This document shows positions 1 through 7,225 of a stretch of 18,943 nt of DNA, piece after piece. Positions within the stretch are counted from its first letter, which is position 1, and every line of letters starts with the position of its first letter. Both the position numbers and the translations under genes were made by a program. Source of the DNA: JBAZDC01 sp041654595 (GTDB lineage Bacteria; Pseudomonadota; Gammaproteobacteria; Burkholderiales; Burkholderiaceae_B); assembly GCA_964551305.1 (NCBI GenBank), contig CAZKBT010000063.1, forward strand, positions 1 to 18,943, given 5' to 3'. Below the pieces are notes generated by a model that saw only the letters and a program-made list of their open reading frames with translations, made no database searches and was not told the origin of the DNA.

Positions 1-124
1 CTTGTTCCTGCAACAACCGCACCCGGTTTTGTATGTGCTGGTGGGCGCCGAATGCGGCGCCGAACCCGGCCAATAACGCAAAACCGATGATTACCGTCGA
101 ACGCCCTACCTTGGGAATGCGCAT
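1..124 (-). CDS. Likely CpaB/RcpC-type Flp pilus assembly protein, N-terminus only
   Basis: Only the first 41 codons are inside the window; the frame stays open through position 1. The chosen ATG (122-124) follows a GGAG with 7-base spacing; an in-frame ATG at 170-172 lacks a good ribosome site. The visible protein starts with a short basic stretch (MRIPKVGRS), then one hydrophobic segment of about 18 residues (VIIGFALLAGFGAAFGA), then a polar helix-like stretch (HQHIQNRVRLLQEQ). That layout is usual for CpaB, an inner-membrane-anchored periplasmic protein that works with the secretin in Tad pilus assembly. It lies 55 bases downstream of the preceding operon gene, and cpaB commonly follows the pilin region in tad loci. 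The call rests on the N-terminal pattern plus context; no SAF domain can be seen, so another single-pass membrane protein remains possible. Confidence 0.5.
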   Translation of the reverse strand, partial: MRIPKVGRSTVIIGFALLAGFGAAFGAHQHIQNRVRLLQEQ

Positions 125-179
125 ATGCCGCTCCGAAGAAAATAAATTGATCACGCCATGCCTCGCCGCCATCCGGATG

Positions 180-926
180 TCATTGTTCGCTCGCTGTCCG
201 CAGGTATCCCAGCACGGTACAACCGTCCGAGCAGTCGAAAAACAAGCGCAGCTGTGCGGCGCCCGAGTTCCAGGTGTCCGGCGTGGCGGCGCCCTGCGCG
301 GGCAGCCACTGCCGCTCGAACAGATGGGCCGCCATTTTTTTCCGCGCCGGCTCGAGGGGGCCTGGAACCTTGAGCATTGCCAGCGACGGCTCCCCCTGCT
401 CGTCCGAACCTACCGAAAAGACCAAGGTGGACCAGGGAGGATGCCAGAGTGGACGCGCCGCCTCGGGAGAAAGCGGCGCGCGCGGCTGCGGCATACGCAT
501 TCCATGGGATAAAGCGGATATGCGCCCGGCCGTGCCATTGCCTGTCGAGCGCAGCTCCGCCAGCCAGTGTCGGCCTTGCGCCAGGCCGGACAGAACCAAC
601 ACATCGCCCTGCACGAGAACACGCTGGAAGTACGCCGCCTGGCCCGCGAGGCTGTATGCGGCCGTCATCAGCGACGCCGAAGTATTGAACGTCCATAGCG
701 ACATGGGCACGCCTGTCAGCACGATGCGCTGCTCCGGCGACCAGCGCAGAACCGGCATATCGGCAAGCTCCGGAAATGGCGGCATGCCGTTTTCCCCGCT
801 CGGAGCCGCGCCGTCGAGCAAGGTTTGCGACGACGGGCCGGCGATCAATCCCAGTGCCAGATAGAACGTTGCAAGGCATCGCAACGAACCTGTACGAGCA
901 TGAGACATCGTTGCCTCTCTATTCAT
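180..926 (-). CDS. Unrecognised secreted protein in the Tad pilus operon (248 aa)
   Basis: I do not recognise this family. The ATG at 926 overlaps the stop of the upstream TadE-like gene by 4 bases (ATGA) and has GGAGG 7 bases before it. A second in-frame ATG at 908, also with a GAGG, would give a more compact signal peptide (MSHARTGSLRCLATFYLALGLIAG), so the true start may be 908. The mature part looks soluble and periplasmic: no further membrane span, many Trp, Gly and Pro residues, and alternating hydrophobic stretches suggesting beta structure (for example VLVQGDVLVLSGL). Two cysteines, C232 and C236 (FDCSDGC), near the C-terminus could form a disulfide or bind a ligand. Its place between tadE-like and cpaB-like genes suggests a role in pilus assembly or surface presentation; this is inference from position only. 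Confidence 0.7.
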   Translation of the reverse strand: MNREATMSHARTGSLRCLATFYLALGLIAGPSSQTLLDGAAPSGENGMPPFPELADMPVLRWSPEQRIVLTGVPMSLWTFNTSASLMTAAYSLAGQAAYFQRVLVQGDVLVLSGLAQGRHWLAELRSTGNGTAGRISALSHGMRMPQPRAPLSPEAARPLWHPPWSTLVFSVGSDEQGEPSLAMLKVPGPLEPARKKMAAHLFERQWLPAQGAATPDTWNSGAAQLRLFFDCSDGCTVLGYLRTASEQ

Positions 927-1711
927 GGCCGTCCTCCGGCAACGGGCGGAAGCGCCGGCGCGACATGGCGATCGGGCACCAAATCGACCCAGGAGGCCAG
1001 CCAGTCGGACGCGGGGACGGGACGCCGCCATGGTTGATCCACGGCATGCATCACCTCTGTGACCGACTCCGAAAGATGACGGGAGACGCGCGCATGATCC
1101 ACCCAGGCCAGGCCGGAGCCGCCCATGACGGCCTGGGCATGGCGATCGCCGGAAGCATGGCCGACCCCCGCGACGATGCTGGTGCTGCGCGCCACCGTAG
1201 GATAGGCCTGCGAGAACCGCCACCATACGACGCCGGATGCGGGTGGCTGATCGACCCACGGAGAAACGCCCACTCGACTGCGGTAGATGCCGTCGTCATG
1301 CGCGTGCCAATCCCGCCTCAGGCGGGCGGCATGGACTTGATCGCGGCCGATCTGTCCCGGCGTGCCGACTTGCCGCTCACGGTCGACGGTCCACGAAGCG
1401 CCGAACCGATCGTGCGCTTGCAGGACGCGGCCCGCGGTATCATGCCAGCGATGCCGCTCGACATGAAGATAGGGCGACAGCACGTCGCTTGGACGCAATC
1501 CGTCGACACTCTGCCTGGTCAACGAAAAGGCGCCATGGCGGCCCGCGTGATCGGCCTGCAGCGCCATGTCCTGCAGCCGGCCCACCCATGAAACGGCGAC
1601 CCACATCGACAGCAGCGCCACCAGCACGACGATGCCTTCGGCCATGGCCTGCCCCTGCTGCCTCTGCGCTCGCTCGGCGACGAGGTGCGCCACGCGCTCT
1701 GGACGTATCAT
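923..1711 (-). CDS. TadE-like minor pilin/pseudopilin (262 aa)
   Basis: TadE-family proteins are prepilin-like membrane proteins needed for Flp pilus biogenesis. The N-terminus has a basic stretch followed by GQAMAE (residues 20-25) and a hydrophobic helix (about 26-44). Cleavage after G20 would put Glu25 at +5, the hallmark of type IV and class III prepilins. The rest is hydrophilic, rich in His, Arg and Trp, and shows no motif I recognise. The start ATG at 1709-1711 overlaps the stop of the upstream TadG-like gene by 4 bases (ATGA), so translation is probably coupled. At 262 residues it is longer than many TadE proteins, so the C-terminal part may be specific to this lineage. The family call comes from the N-terminal signature and context; the gene could equally be labelled pilus assembly protein of unknown subtype. 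Confidence 0.7.
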   Translation of the reverse strand: MIRPERVAHLVAERAQRQQGQAMAEGIVVLVALLSMWVAVSWVGRLQDMALQADHAGRHGAFSLTRQSVDGLRPSDVLSPYLHVERHRWHDTAGRVLQAHDRFGASWTVDRERQVGTPGQIGRDQVHAARLRRDWHAHDDGIYRSRVGVSPWVDQPPASGVVWWRFSQAYPTVARSTSIVAGVGHASGDRHAQAVMGGSGLAWVDHARVSRHLSESVTEVMHAVDQPWRRPVPASDWLASWVDLVPDRHVAPALPPVAGGRP

Positions 1712-3021
1712 TTTCGTTCCTCCAAGAAGGAAGCATGAGGATGGGCGACGAGCCGGGCTTGCCAATACGGCCGGAACAGATTCGCGTGTTCGAGACGGCC
1801 GTCTTCACGGCCTGCGGGGCGCGCAAAGAACGTTTCCGCGGCGCTGCGCGTGGTCACCACGCGATCCGTATCGGCGGTGCGATGCAAGCTCAAGGCGAAC
1901 GCGATCCTTCCGTTCGACGCGGACTCGCCCACATCATGGAATCCGGGCAGCCCGCCTGTATCCCATAGCCGCCGTGTCACATGCGCGCGAGAGTTCGCCA
2001 ACGGGTTGGCGCTGCCGGCGGCGATGTCCCAATCCGTGCTGTCGCGCACCCAGCGCCAGAAATCGACCTCGGAAAAATCGTCGGGCGGCGCGTCCGTATG
2101 CGGATCGTCCAGCACATGCCCCGTCGCACCGGCCAGCCACCCCCACCCCATGGGATATTCGCGGTAGTAGCAACCTATCCATTGATTCGACCTCAGGGCA
2201 TGGTAAGACAGGGTATCCACGGACTGCCATCGTCCCTGATCGTCCATTTGAGTCGTGCCGCGCCGACGCAGCTGATGCCGCAAACCCGGGCACATGGGGC
2301 TGACCACCCAGTTGTTGTAGGCGGTATGGTGACGCGGCGCCAGAAACCCGTACCGACTCGCCGCCGCCCTGACGACGGGTGCCAGATGGCGAGGGCCGGA
2401 CAACAGGCTGACGGCATCCGGCCATTCGTCGGTATCGAACTCCAAGCGGAACGTTCGATCAGGCGAGGCTTCGAAATTGGCTTCTAGAACCGTTTCGATC
2501 ACATGGCGGCGCACGGCGGGCAATGTCTCGACGATACTCGCTTGCGCGCGAGCCAGTACCTGCCTGACCGTCGCATCGTGAGCCATGTAGGCGGCGGCCA
2601 GCTGGGGCTGCATCGCTCCCAGACCCACCGCCCGCCTTGCCGCCGAATAGGCCGCCGCATGATCGGCCCCGAACAGCATGCCGATGACGTGCATGGGCGG
2701 ATTGCCGCTGAACAATTGCCGGGCCTGGGCTTCGCCCAGCGCCGCCCAGCTGCTCAAGGTTGCCAGATGCGCCATCGCAACCTGGTTGGCGATGTGCGCG
2801 CGATTGATGTAGGCCGCCGTATTCATCGCTCTTGCCTGGACCACCGCGCCGCTGTAGGCAGCGGCATCCAGAGCATGGGTGTGCCGGACCTTGACCGCAA
2901 CCATTTGGGATACGCTGAAATAAGCGACGAACGCCAGAGCCATCGCGCCAAGGAGCAGCATCCCCCATACCAAAGCCTGGCCCGACTGGGCGCGGGGGCC
3001 GGCGATCGGCACGTCTTTCAT
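1708..3021 (-). CDS. TadG-like / Tad-domain pilus assembly protein (437 aa)
   Basis: The N-terminus carries SGQALVWG (residues 13-20) followed by a hydrophobic helix to about residue 36, the layout of the putative Flp pilus-assembly TadE/G-like domain. Unlike its two neighbours, the residue at +5 after the candidate cleavage Gly (G14) is Trp and not Glu, so peptidase processing is uncertain. Residues 50-150 are Ala- and His-rich helices that look amphipathic. The C-terminal half is richer in Trp, Asp and Arg and holds a few Cys. I see no von Willebrand (MIDAS) motif, so it is not a classical full-length TadG. The ATG at 3019-3021 lies 2 bases after the pilin stop codon; upstream in-frame sequence overlaps the pilin gene and is not used. 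It probably anchors in the inner membrane with a large periplasmic domain. Confidence 0.7.
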   Translation of the reverse strand: MKDVPIAGPRAQSGQALVWGMLLLGAMALAFVAYFSVSQMVAVKVRHTHALDAAAYSGAVVQARAMNTAAYINRAHIANQVAMAHLATLSSWAALGEAQARQLFSGNPPMHVIGMLFGADHAAAYSAARRAVGLGAMQPQLAAAYMAHDATVRQVLARAQASIVETLPAVRRHVIETVLEANFEASPDRTFRLEFDTDEWPDAVSLLSGPRHLAPVVRAAASRYGFLAPRHHTAYNNWVVSPMCPGLRHQLRRRGTTQMDDQGRWQSVDTLSYHALRSNQWIGCYYREYPMGWGWLAGATGHVLDDPHTDAPPDDFSEVDFWRWVRDSTDWDIAAGSANPLANSRAHVTRRLWDTGGLPGFHDVGESASNGRIAFALSLHRTADTDRVVTTRSAAETFFARPAGREDGRLEHANLFRPYWQARLVAHPHASFLEERK

Positions 3022-3023
3022 GT

Positions 3024-3284
3024 TCAGTTGCCCGCGTTGCCGGTAAAGGATTTCAAGGTCTTGGCCGCGGTCTGCCCCGCGGCCGAATCCGCCGCGGATT
3101 GCGCGGCCCGGGACTGTTCGGATCCATCTTCGCCCGCGAGTTCCTTGGCCATCGCCGCCGTCTGAGACCGTATGACTTGCCCGAACAATTGATAGACGGC
3201 GATCGCCGATACCGCAACCAGGGCGACGATAATGATGTATTCCGTCATTCCCTGGCCTAGTTGTTTGCTTCGTTTGGTTTGCAT
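3024..3284 (-). CDS. Flp-type (class III) pilin precursor, 86 aa
   Basis: This small protein has a short basic leader (MQTKRSKQLG), then QGMTEY and a hydrophobic helix of about 20 residues (IIIVALVAVSAIAVY). Cleavage after G10 places Glu15 at +5 followed by Tyr16, the Glu-Tyr pair typical of Flp pilins processed by a TadV/CpaA-type prepilin peptidase. The mature protein would be 76 residues, somewhat longer than many Flp subunits. Its C-terminal third is hydrophilic and rich in Ala, Ser and Gln, ending SFTGNAGN. The ATG has a strong CAGGAG 6 bases upstream, fitting the high expression expected of a major subunit. It is the first gene of the leftward tad-like operon. It could instead be a minor pilin, since another flp gene may lie outside the window. 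Confidence 0.78.
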   Translation of the reverse strand: MQTKRSKQLGQGMTEYIIIVALVAVSAIAVYQLFGQVIRSQTAAMAKELAGEDGSEQSRAAQSAADSAAGQTAAKTLKSFTGNAGN

Positions 3285-3575
3285 GCCGCGCTCCTGTTTT
3301 TCGATGAAAACAGTGTGCGCTTCGCCTAGAGCGGCGACAATTCGGAGATGCCGAACTGGCTGAATTCAGCGCACGACCCACGGCCCGCTTTCTTGTTTGC
3401 CAATGACGGATATGCCTGAACGGCCGCCACCGCTTCCGTCAGAGTTCAGTCAGCAAGCTCATGCATGATATGGATCCAATAGGTTCCCTTTATTTTGAAA
3501 TCGTGTATTGATAGGAAGATGGCCGTGACTGATCGAATCGCATGCTCTTGCCCTGAAACGACCGACCTGCGGAAG
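3285..3575. other. Divergent intergenic region between pilin and YncE-like gene
   Basis: This stretch of about 290 bases separates the leftward pilin operon from the rightward lipoprotein gene and must hold both promoters. I could not identify a convincing -35/-10 pair for either direction. Visible structure: a 12-bp perfect palindrome at 3359-3370, and an imperfect inverted repeat GGATCC-AATA-GGTTCC at 3473-3488. It is less GC-rich than the neighbouring genes near 3450-3510. Two in-frame codons upstream of the chosen lipoprotein start (TTG at 3495, ATG at 3519) lie in it, so its right end may be coding if the longer start is used. Confidence 0.5.
3359..3370. repeat. 12-bp perfect palindrome GCTGAATTCAGC
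   Basis: The sequence reads identically on both strands. It lies 75 bases upstream of the pilin ATG, a plausible operator position for the pilus operon. A one-mismatch copy (GCTGAGTTCAGC) occurs at 4709-4720, just past the end of the YncE-like gene. No regulator can be assigned. Confidence 0.35.
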
Positions 3576-4688
3576 ATGTCGACCAGGCCGATCGTCTTTA
3601 CGACACGCATCGCCGCGTCGCTTGCGATAGTGGCGCTTGCCGCCTGCGCAGGCGTCGACTCGCCACGTGCAACCGGTTCGGCAAACCAAACTTCGATCTC
3701 CAACGTCAGCCAAGATAAGAATGTCGGGCGGGCAGCTGTTGCTCCAGGACTATTCGAACTTGCTCATATGGATCATCGCCTCTACGTTACGTCGGCCGGG
3801 GATGACCGGCGCAACGGCAAGCCCGGCCATATCCTGGTCATCGATCCTGGCAGTTTGACGATTTTGCAATCGGTTGAAAGCGCAGAGAAACCTTTTGCAT
3901 TGGCGGTAAACCGTAAAACGAGAACCTTGTATGTTGGCCACTCCATGGATCGCCGCGTCAGCGTCTACGACATGCGCGACATGGCGCGCACAGCCGTGAT
4001 TCAGCTTGACGGTATCGATAAACGCAGCGGTAAACCATATCGCAGCCGTCAATTGCTGGTCGATGAGACAACGAATACGGTCTATGTGAGCAGCCCGTCC
4101 GATGACGGCCCCGTCTGGGTGATCGACGGCGCCACATCCACACTGCGAGGCACGATTGAAGCAATGGGAGGTCCTGGGCTGGCCCTGGACCCTGTTCAGG
4201 GACGTCTGTATACCAGCGGCCGTGGATTCTGGAGACTAGCCGATACGAAAACCGGGAAAATGATCGCCCGCCATCCGGTGCAGGACAAGCCTGAAAGGTT
4301 TCTCGTCAATGTGGATATCGATCCCAAGACCAGCCGCCTGTTTGCCTCGGATAGCAAACATGGCGAGCTGCTCGTTCTAGAACCTGCGTCGGGCAAGGCG
4401 ACCAATGTCGTGGCGACGGGCGCCGGTGCGATGGGCGTGAAGATCAACGCGCCCCATGAAGAGGTGTATGTCAGTAACCGACAAGCCGGCACGGTGACTG
4501 TAATTGACACGAATACGCTAGCCGTCAAGCGTTCGATCGAAATAAAGCCGTTCCCCAATAGTTTCGCGATCGACGAGACTACCGGCGAGGTGTATGTCAG
4601 CGTCAAGCAATCGCGCGACCCGAAGAGCGCGGGCTATCGAAATGACAAGAAAGAGTCGATTGCGCGCTTCAATGCGAAAATGCCGTAA
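3576..4688 (+). CDS. YncE/YVTN-type beta-propeller lipoprotein (370 aa)
   Basis: The chosen ATG at 3576 gives a textbook lipoprotein signal: Arg-containing start, hydrophobic core, and lipobox LAAC with Cys24; the +2 residue is Ala, so outer-membrane sorting is expected. Longer in-frame starts at 3519 (ATG) and 3495 (TTG) would bury this signal behind 19-27 extra residues and are less likely, although none has an ideal ribosome site. The mature part has about seven repeats of the pattern LYV/VYV-S-x(n)-V-x-VID (for example RLYVTSAG, VYVSSPSD, EVYVSNRQ), which fits a seven-bladed propeller of the YncE family. Such proteins bind ligands or partners in the periplasm or on the outer membrane; the specific function here is unknown. 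The gene is convergent with phnP and is the only plus-strand gene found. It appears somewhat less GC-rich than its neighbours. Confidence 0.78.
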   Translation: MSTRPIVFTTRIAASLAIVALAACAGVDSPRATGSANQTSISNVSQDKNVGRAAVAPGLFELAHMDHRLYVTSAGDDRRNGKPGHILVIDPGSLTILQSVESAEKPFALAVNRKTRTLYVGHSMDRRVSVYDMRDMARTAVIQLDGIDKRSGKPYRSRQLLVDETTNTVYVSSPSDDGPVWVIDGATSTLRGTIEAMGGPGLALDPVQGRLYTSGRGFWRLADTKTGKMIARHPVQDKPERFLVNVDIDPKTSRLFASDSKHGELLVLEPASGKATNVVATGAGAMGVKINAPHEEVYVSNRQAGTVTVIDTNTLAVKRSIEIKPFPNSFAIDETTGEVYVSVKQSRDPKSAGYRNDKKESIARFNAKMP

Positions 4689-4708
4689 AGCCTATTCGCA
4701 AGAAGCCG

Positions 4709-4720
4709 GCTGAGTTCAGC
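4709..4720. repeat. Near-palindrome between convergent genes (GCTGAGTTCAGC)
   Basis: This sits in the 56-base gap between the ends of the YncE-like gene and phnP. The arms GCTGA and TCAGC could form a short stem, but no T-run follows on either strand, so it is not a convincing factor-independent terminator. It differs by one base from the palindrome at 3359-3370 on the other side of the YncE-like gene. Confidence 0.3.
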
Positions 4721-4744
4721 TCGGGACGGATTCCGGCAACGGCG

Positions 4745-5503
4745 TCAGAACCAGGCGCCGTCCCGGCCGATGACGGCGTGGAAAGGCAAGGCGTCGCCGT
4801 ATTGCATCAACCAGCAATCGAGTTCATGGCCTACGTGCGTCAGCACGAGCCGATCGACGGCAAGCCCGTCCACCGAAGCCAGCGCGCTGTTCAGGTCATT
4901 ATGATTGCGCGGGGTCTCCGCCGACGGCGGGAAGGAACAGTCCAGCACCAGCGTCTGGATGTCCAGTCTTTCCAGAAAGCGGCGGGTAGCGTCCGGAAAC
5001 CCTACGGTATCGGTCAAATACGCAATGCACTGCCCGCCGCCGATCGGGGTAAAGATATAGCCGAACGTCGGCTTGGAATGCGTCAACGGCACGGGCGTCA
5101 CGCGCATGGCGCCCAGATCGAAGGAGTCGAACGCCGCCAAGGCCCGGGAAAAATCCAGCATGCCGCTGTGCTTGAAAAGATCCGCAAAACCTTCCTTGTC
5201 CGGCGGCCCCAGCACAGGCATGCGCATGCCCCGCCCCCAGCGCCAATGCAGCAAGCCTTGCGCATGATCGGCGTGGTAATGCGTCTGCAAAATCCCTTGG
5301 ATGGAGCCCGGCTCGAAACGATCGGCCAAGTCCATCAAGCCGGCGTCGATCAGCCAGCGTTGGCCGTCACACTCCACGACGGCGCAGGTCGGGCCCCGCC
5401 TGAACTGCGGCTGCAGCCTGGCCCGCTCGCACGCCGCGCAGCCGCAGTTGTACACAGGCACCTGGCCCGAGTTGCCAGTGCCCAGCAAACCCAAACGTAT
5501 CAT
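4745..5503 (-). CDS. phnP: Phosphoribosyl 1,2-cyclic phosphate phosphodiesterase PhnP
   Basis: PhnP opens 5-phosphoribosyl 1,2-cyclic phosphate, the product of the C-P lyase core, to ribose 1,5-bisphosphate. The protein is 252 residues, the same as E. coli PhnP as I recall it, and belongs to the metallo-beta-lactamase fold. The metal motif THYHADH (74-80) is intact, with further candidate ligands H142, D165 and H223. The CGCAAC segment (C20, C22, C25) plus H226 matches the extra structural zinc site known in the E. coli enzyme. Three in-frame ATGs occur at 5518, 5509 and 5503; 5503 has AAGG at 8-base spacing and best matches the expected N-terminus (MIRLGLLGTG). It starts 19 bases after the phnN stop and is the last gene of the phn operon, facing the YncE-like gene. 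Confidence 0.93.
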   Translation of the reverse strand: MIRLGLLGTGNSGQVPVYNCGCAACERARLQPQFRRGPTCAVVECDGQRWLIDAGLMDLADRFEPGSIQGILQTHYHADHAQGLLHWRWGRGMRMPVLGPPDKEGFADLFKHSGMLDFSRALAAFDSFDLGAMRVTPVPLTHSKPTFGYIFTPIGGGQCIAYLTDTVGFPDATRRFLERLDIQTLVLDCSFPPSAETPRNHNDLNSALASVDGLAVDRLVLTHVGHELDCWLMQYGDALPFHAVIGRDGAWF

Positions 5504-5522
5504 GGTCATGGCCTTCATTACC

Positions 5523-6080
5523 TTACTTGCCGCACGCAGTGCGCTGCAGGTAATGATACAAGGTCGTGACGGCCTGTTCCGGATCTCCCGAATTGTCCAC
5601 GACGAACACACCGTCCTTCGCGTCCAACGATGCATAGAAGCCATTGCGCCGCAGGCGCGCCGCGATTTGCTCCTCCGATTCCCTCCTTCGATGCAGCAAG
5701 CGTTGCCTGAGCAAGACAGCCTCGACCCGCAGCAGCACCGCAATCACATTGCCATACTGCAATCTGGCCTGAGGAAAATAGGCTCGCGATCCATTGAGCA
5801 ATACGTCCCGACCCTCGGACAAATGACGGGACAGCTCGACGGGCACGCCGTACGACATGCCGTTCGCCTGCCAATGCATCGCGAATCGGCCTTCGCGGCG
5901 CATGGATTCGAACTGCTGGTCGCTGACGACCTCTTCCGCATCGTCGCCGCCGGGCTCGGGGCGAGTGACGATGCGCCGCACGACGTGGCAATCGTCGCCC
6001 ATCATGCCGCGCAATCCGCGCAGTACGGTGTCTTTGCCTGAACCGGATGGTCCCATCAAATAGATCAGGCGGCCGGACAT
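5523..6080 (-). CDS. phnN: Ribose 1,5-bisphosphokinase PhnN
   Basis: PhnN phosphorylates ribose 1,5-bisphosphate with ATP to give PRPP, returning the ribose unit of the C-P lyase pathway to nucleotide metabolism. The P-loop GPSGSGKDT is at residues 10-18, with the Asp typical of guanylate-kinase-like PhnN. Family-like segments such as HWQANGMSYGV and VLLNGSRAYFPQA follow. From the ATG at 6080 the protein is 185 residues, matching the E. coli length. This ATG shares one base with the phnM stop (TGATG), so coupled translation is likely; the ribosome site itself is weak. An upstream in-frame start at 6107 would overlap phnM by 28 bases and adds residues not expected in the family. Confidence 0.93.
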   Translation of the reverse strand: MSGRLIYLMGPSGSGKDTVLRGLRGMMGDDCHVVRRIVTRPEPGGDDAEEVVSDQQFESMRREGRFAMHWQANGMSYGVPVELSRHLSEGRDVLLNGSRAYFPQARLQYGNVIAVLLRVEAVLLRQRLLHRRRESEEQIAARLRRNGFYASLDAKDGVFVVDNSGDPEQAVTTLYHYLQRTACGK

Positions 6081-7225
6081 CAGAACACTCTCTGTCCGCG
6101 CGACCATACACGGTCGACCAGCAGGTCCCGCCCATGCTCGCGCACTCTGACGAGATCGGCGCGCAGCCCTATTCGGATCTCACCGCGGTCCACGAGTCCG
6201 GCGGCCTGTGCCGGCGCCCGGCTGATCGTGGCGATGGCGGCGGGCAGATCATAGTGATTCGGCGCATCGGCCAGCCGCTTGGCCGCCTGCAGCAGGCTGG
6301 CCGGATAGTAGTCGCTGGACAGGATGTCAAGCACGCCTTCTTGCGCCAGGGTCGATGCCGCGACGTTGCCGGAATGCGAGCCGCCGCGAACGATATTGGG
6401 CGCGCCCATGAGCACCTTCATGCCCAGCTGGTGACTGAAGTTTGCCGCCTCGGTCGTAGTCGGAAACTCGGCGATGCTCATGCCGAAGTCCGCGGACTCC
6501 TTGGCGTGCTCGATCGTCGCGTCGTCATGGCTCGCCACGGACAAGCCGCGCTCGCGGCAGATCGCCACGATGTCGCGCCGATACTTGTCGCTGTAGCGCT
6601 GCGCATTTTCCAACTGCCTGACGATGAATGACTCCATCTCTTCGTCGCTCATGTGATACTTCCCTTGGTAGTACTCGCGGTACTTTTCCAGCTTGACGAA
6701 TTGGCGCTGTCCGGGCGAATGATCCATCACTGAAACCAGCTGCACCAACGCATGGTCGACAAGCTCCTTGAACACAGGCAGCGTTTTCTCATGGCTGAGT
6801 TCGCAGCGCAGGTGCAGGCGGTGATCGGCCCGGGTGTGTTCGTTTTCCCGGGCCTGGGCGATGGCCTGCAGCATGGCCGGCAATTGACGCATGCGATCGC
6901 CCTTCGGGCTGATATCGCCTATCGATAGCGCATCGAAGACGGTGGTAATGCCGGCCGAGACGATCTGGGCATCGTGAGCCAGGACTGCCGATGCGGACGG
7001 CCAATCCACGCCGGGACGAGGATTCATGTACTTTTCCAGGTTGTCCGTATGCAGTTCGACCAATCCCGGCATGAGATAATCGCCTTGAAGATCGACGGCC
7101 TGGGGCAAGTTGCAGCGCTCGTGTCCGACGTCCTGGATAAGGCCGCCCCGAACGCACACGGAACCCGGAATGATTTCATCCGCGGCGACGATCCGCGCAT
7201 TGGTGTAGATCTGCTCGTTAAGCAT
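6080..7225 (-). CDS. phnM: Alpha-D-ribose 1-methylphosphonate 5-triphosphate diphosphatase PhnM
   Basis: PhnM removes pyrophosphate from ribose 1-alkylphosphonate 5-triphosphate, producing the substrate for PhnJ. It is an amidohydrolase-superfamily enzyme; the metal-binding start of the barrel is ELHTDNLEKY with H59 and D61. Long blocks match the E. coli protein as I recall it: MDHSPGQRQF, KYREYYQGKYHMSD, ASHDDAT, IAEFPTT, GAPNIVRGGSHSGNVAA and LDILSSDYYPASLL. No deletions are apparent. The ATG at 7225 is preferred over 7231 because GAGGAG lies 7 bases before it. The start overlaps the phnL end by 8 bases, and the stop shares a base with the phnN start. The product is 381 residues and cytoplasmic. 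Confidence 0.95.
   Translation of the reverse strand: MLNEQIYTNARIVAADEIIPGSVCVRGGLIQDVGHERCNLPQAVDLQGDYLMPGLVELHTDNLEKYMNPRPGVDWPSASAVLAHDAQIVSAGITTVFDALSIGDISPKGDRMRQLPAMLQAIAQARENEHTRADHRLHLRCELSHEKTLPVFKELVDHALVQLVSVMDHSPGQRQFVKLEKYREYYQGKYHMSDEEMESFIVRQLENAQRYSDKYRRDIVAICRERGLSVASHDDATIEHAKESADFGMSIAEFPTTTEAANFSHQLGMKVLMGAPNIVRGGSHSGNVAASTLAQEGVLDILSSDYYPASLLQAAKRLADAPNHYDLPAAIATISRAPAQAAGLVDRGEIRIGLRADLVRVREHGRDLLVDRVWSRGQRVF

Noticed and set aside
3495..3575. TTG start at 3495 for the YncE-like gene
   Set aside because: It would place 27 residues before a well-formed lipoprotein signal peptide; the ATG at 3576 starts the signal directly.
4700..4735. Possible bidirectional terminator between the YncE-like gene and phnP
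   Set aside because: The stem is about 5-6 bp with a tiny loop and no T-run on either strand; termination here, if any, is probably factor-dependent.
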